Both the position numbers and the translations under genes were made by a program. Of a stretch of 64,000 nucleotides of DNA, positions 62,576 through 64,000 are shown in pieces (the first letter of the stretch is position 1; every line of letters begins with the position of its first letter). The stretch is from Paenibacillus eucommiae (lineage in GTDB: Bacteria > Bacillota > Bacilli > Paenibacillales > NBRC-103111). The DNA lies in contig NZ_JAGGLB010000002.1 in assembly GCF_017874215.1 (NCBI RefSeq), positions 372,001-436,000 on the forward strand. Reading direction: 5' to 3'. Under the pieces are notes generated by a model. That model did not search any database, was not told the origin of the DNA, and saw only the letters and a program-made list of their open reading frames with translations.

Positions 62576-64000
62576 CTACTCTACAGAGAGATCACCAGGC
62601 TTAACTGGCGCTTGCTCTGCAGAAGGAGCTGGTGTTACTACAGCAGGAACTGCCGGAGCTATGCGTTTAGGCTTGGAGGATCCACTAGGCCCGTTATTTC
62701 CACTGGCTATGTTAGACCCGTTACCTCCCGACGAACGCTGTGTCAAATTCTTGATCAGCCCTTCGACATCGATGCCTGATACACTTTTGAGCATCTCAGG
62801 AGCCGTAGCCATTAGAGAGGTCACATAGTTGCTTATACGTGCCGCCCCTTCTCCATTGCCTGTATCCACTACTGTAAGCTTATCAATTGCACTAATAGGC
62901 TCAGCAATTTTACCAGCAAGCTCTGGAAGCATCTTCACAATAATATCGAGGACTGCTGCTTCGCCAAATGATTCGAACGCTTCTGCCAGCTTTTGCTTGG
63001 CTTCCGCTTCGGCAAGACCGCGCAAGCGAATCACTTCAGATTCGGCAGTACCCTTCGCTCTTTCCGCATCAGCCTCGGCTTGACCGTTCAAACGCTTCTG
63101 CTCCGCATTCGCTCTCGCCTCAGCTTCGATCCGGTAACGCAAAGCATCTGCTTCGAGGAATTTACGGGCTTTCTCAGCTTCCGCGGATTGCTCGACAGAG
63201 TAACGATCAGCATCTGCTTTCTTCTTCACTTCAGCATCATACTGCTTCTCGCGGCGCAAAATCTCCTTGCCTTCGAGATCAATTTCACGCTCTTTGCGTA
63301 CGAGCTCAACCTTCATCTGCTCTTCCACAACGCTCTGCTTGGAGCGTGCTTCCTGAATATGATAAGCCTGATCCGCTTCGGCCTTGGCTGTGTCCTGTTC
63401 TCTTTTGAATGAGGCAACCTTCAATTCCTTGGACTTCTCTGCCTCGGCGATGTTCGTATCTCGAAGCAGCTCTGCCTTCTGCCCCTCTTCTGCAGCCTTC
63501 GCCTTCTGGACTCTCGCATCCCGTACCGCATCAGCCTCAGCTATTTCCGCATCCCGCTTAACTGCCGCAATACGAGGCTTTCCTAACGCCTCCAGATAGC
63601 CCTGCTTATCGCGCAGATCCTTGATCGTGAAGGAAACAATCTGCAGCCCCATTTTTTTCAAATCCCGCGCTGCCACGCCTTGAACTTCCTGAGCAAATTT
63701 ATCACGATTTTTGTAAACTTCCTCCACCGTCATCGTTCCAAGAATGGCACGCAAATGGCCTTCCAGAACTTCCTGGGCTTCCATTTTCAATGATTCTGTA
63801 GGCTTGCCCATATACTGCTCTGCCGCTGTGGATACATCTTCGATGGAACCGCCAATTTTGATAATCGCAACTCCATCAGCCATAACCGGAACCCCTTGCT
63901 CCGTATAAACCTCAGGCGTTGATACATCTAGCTTATGGGAAAGCAACGACAAGAATTCAGCCTTCTGAAAAATAGGAAGAATAAATGCCCCGCCACCGCG
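62576..64000 (-). CDS. floT: Flotillin-like protein FloT (5' end outside window)
   Basis: 474 residues are visible; the frame runs off the window at RGGGAFILPIFQKAEF, so the N-terminal membrane anchor (about 50 residues) is missing. The SPFH domain includes SHKLDVSTPEVYTEQGVPVM and SFTIKDLRDKQGYLEALG. Residues about 200-370 are a long Ala/Glu/Lys coiled coil with repeated AEA. The tail is Gly/Ser/Pro-rich. It matches B. subtilis FloT, a scaffold of fluid membrane microdomains that affects signalling and wall synthesis. Confidence 0.94.
   Translation of the reverse strand, partial: RGGGAFILPIFQKAEFLSLLSHKLDVSTPEVYTEQGVPVMADGVAIIKIGGSIEDVSTAAEQYMGKPTESLKMEAQEVLEGHLRAILGTMTVEEVYKNRDKFAQEVQGVAARDLKKMGLQIVSFTIKDLRDKQGYLEALGKPRIAAVKRDAEIAEADAVRDARVQKAKAAEEGQKAELLRDTNIAEAEKSKELKVASFKREQDTAKAEADQAYHIQEARSKQSVVEEQMKVELVRKEREIDLEGKEILRREKQYDAEVKKKADADRYSVEQSAEAEKARKFLEADALRYRIEAEARANAEQKRLNGQAEADAERAKGTAESEVIRLRGLAEAEAKQKLAEAFESFGEAAVLDIIVKMLPELAGKIAEPISAIDKLTVVDTGNGEGAARISNYVTSLMATAPEMLKSVSGIDVEGLIKNLTQRSSGGNGSNIASGNNGPSGSSKPKRIAPAVPAVVTPAPSAEQAPVKPGDLSVE

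Overview
The window looks like chromosomal DNA of a spore-forming, Gram-positive member of the Bacillales, most likely Paenibacillus or a close relative. Reasons: strong AGGAGG-type ribosome binding sites with frequent GTG/TTG starts, intrinsic terminators after most genes, and genes typical of this group (CshA-type helicase, class II GlpX fructose-bisphosphatase, DUF2600 terpene synthase, secreted proteins with copper-amine-oxidase 'stalk' domains, flotillin FloT, YtvI-like and YugP-like proteins). The assignment is inferred from gene content, not from a marker gene. I see no prophage, insertion sequence, CRISPR array, tRNA or rRNA.

Layout. 1-5116 (minus): a cell-surface/signalling set with an NHL-repeat protein (cut by the window edge), a FecR-domain protein with a cohesin-like end, and a CHASE2 adenylate cyclase. 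5.3-7.4 kb (minus): ferredoxin, MobB, DNA polymerase IV. 7.8-18.4 kb: citramalate synthase, ResA-like thioredoxin, an MFS pump, a JAMM peptidase, an ammonium transporter operon (amt, DUF294 nucleotidyltransferase, DnaQ-like exonuclease) with a GlnR/TnrA-type box, a MerR regulator with a YugP peptidase, and a GltC-like regulator. 18.5-29.7 kb: Tpx, xylulokinase, GlpX, TalC with a 6S-like RNA upstream, CshA, TatA, a DUF4015 protein, PfkA. 29.7-38.4 kb: a minus-strand DUF2600 terpene synthase operon, divergent from a long run of transporter genes (flippase, MFS, ABC ATPase/permease/fusion protein) and a nitroreductase. 39-53 kb: MMPL exporter, YebC/YeeI, cold-shock protein, a manganese-riboswitch-controlled TerC protein with an AbrB-like tail, oligoendopeptidase F, a secreted beta-propeller protein, DUF92, and a GAF/HD-GYP protein. 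53-64 kb: FAA hydrolase, CapA, two methyltransferases, a small protein behind a c-di-GMP-I riboswitch, an SDR epimerase, a cysteine-less HesB, MetAP, AI-2E/YtvI and FloT (cut by the window edge).

The most unusual feature is a pair of dispersed repeat families. Element A (about 190-230 bp in complete copies; five copies, two with internal deletions) would fold into one very long hairpin. Each copy starts within about 30 bases of a stop codon, or overlaps it, points the same way as that gene, and lies before an intrinsic terminator, so it should be transcribed as part of the 3' UTR. Paired substitutions in its outer arms suggest selection on the folded form. Element B is a short palindrome (AACGATG, A/T-rich loop, CATCGTT) arranged in arrays of two to four units about 45-60 bp apart at four loci. 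At three loci a shared linker precedes B, and at two of these A, linker and B occur in that order as a composite. I do not recognise either family.

Second-messenger control also recurs: an adenylate cyclase, an HD-GYP protein likely to hydrolyse c-di-GMP, and a c-di-GMP-I riboswitch are present within the window.
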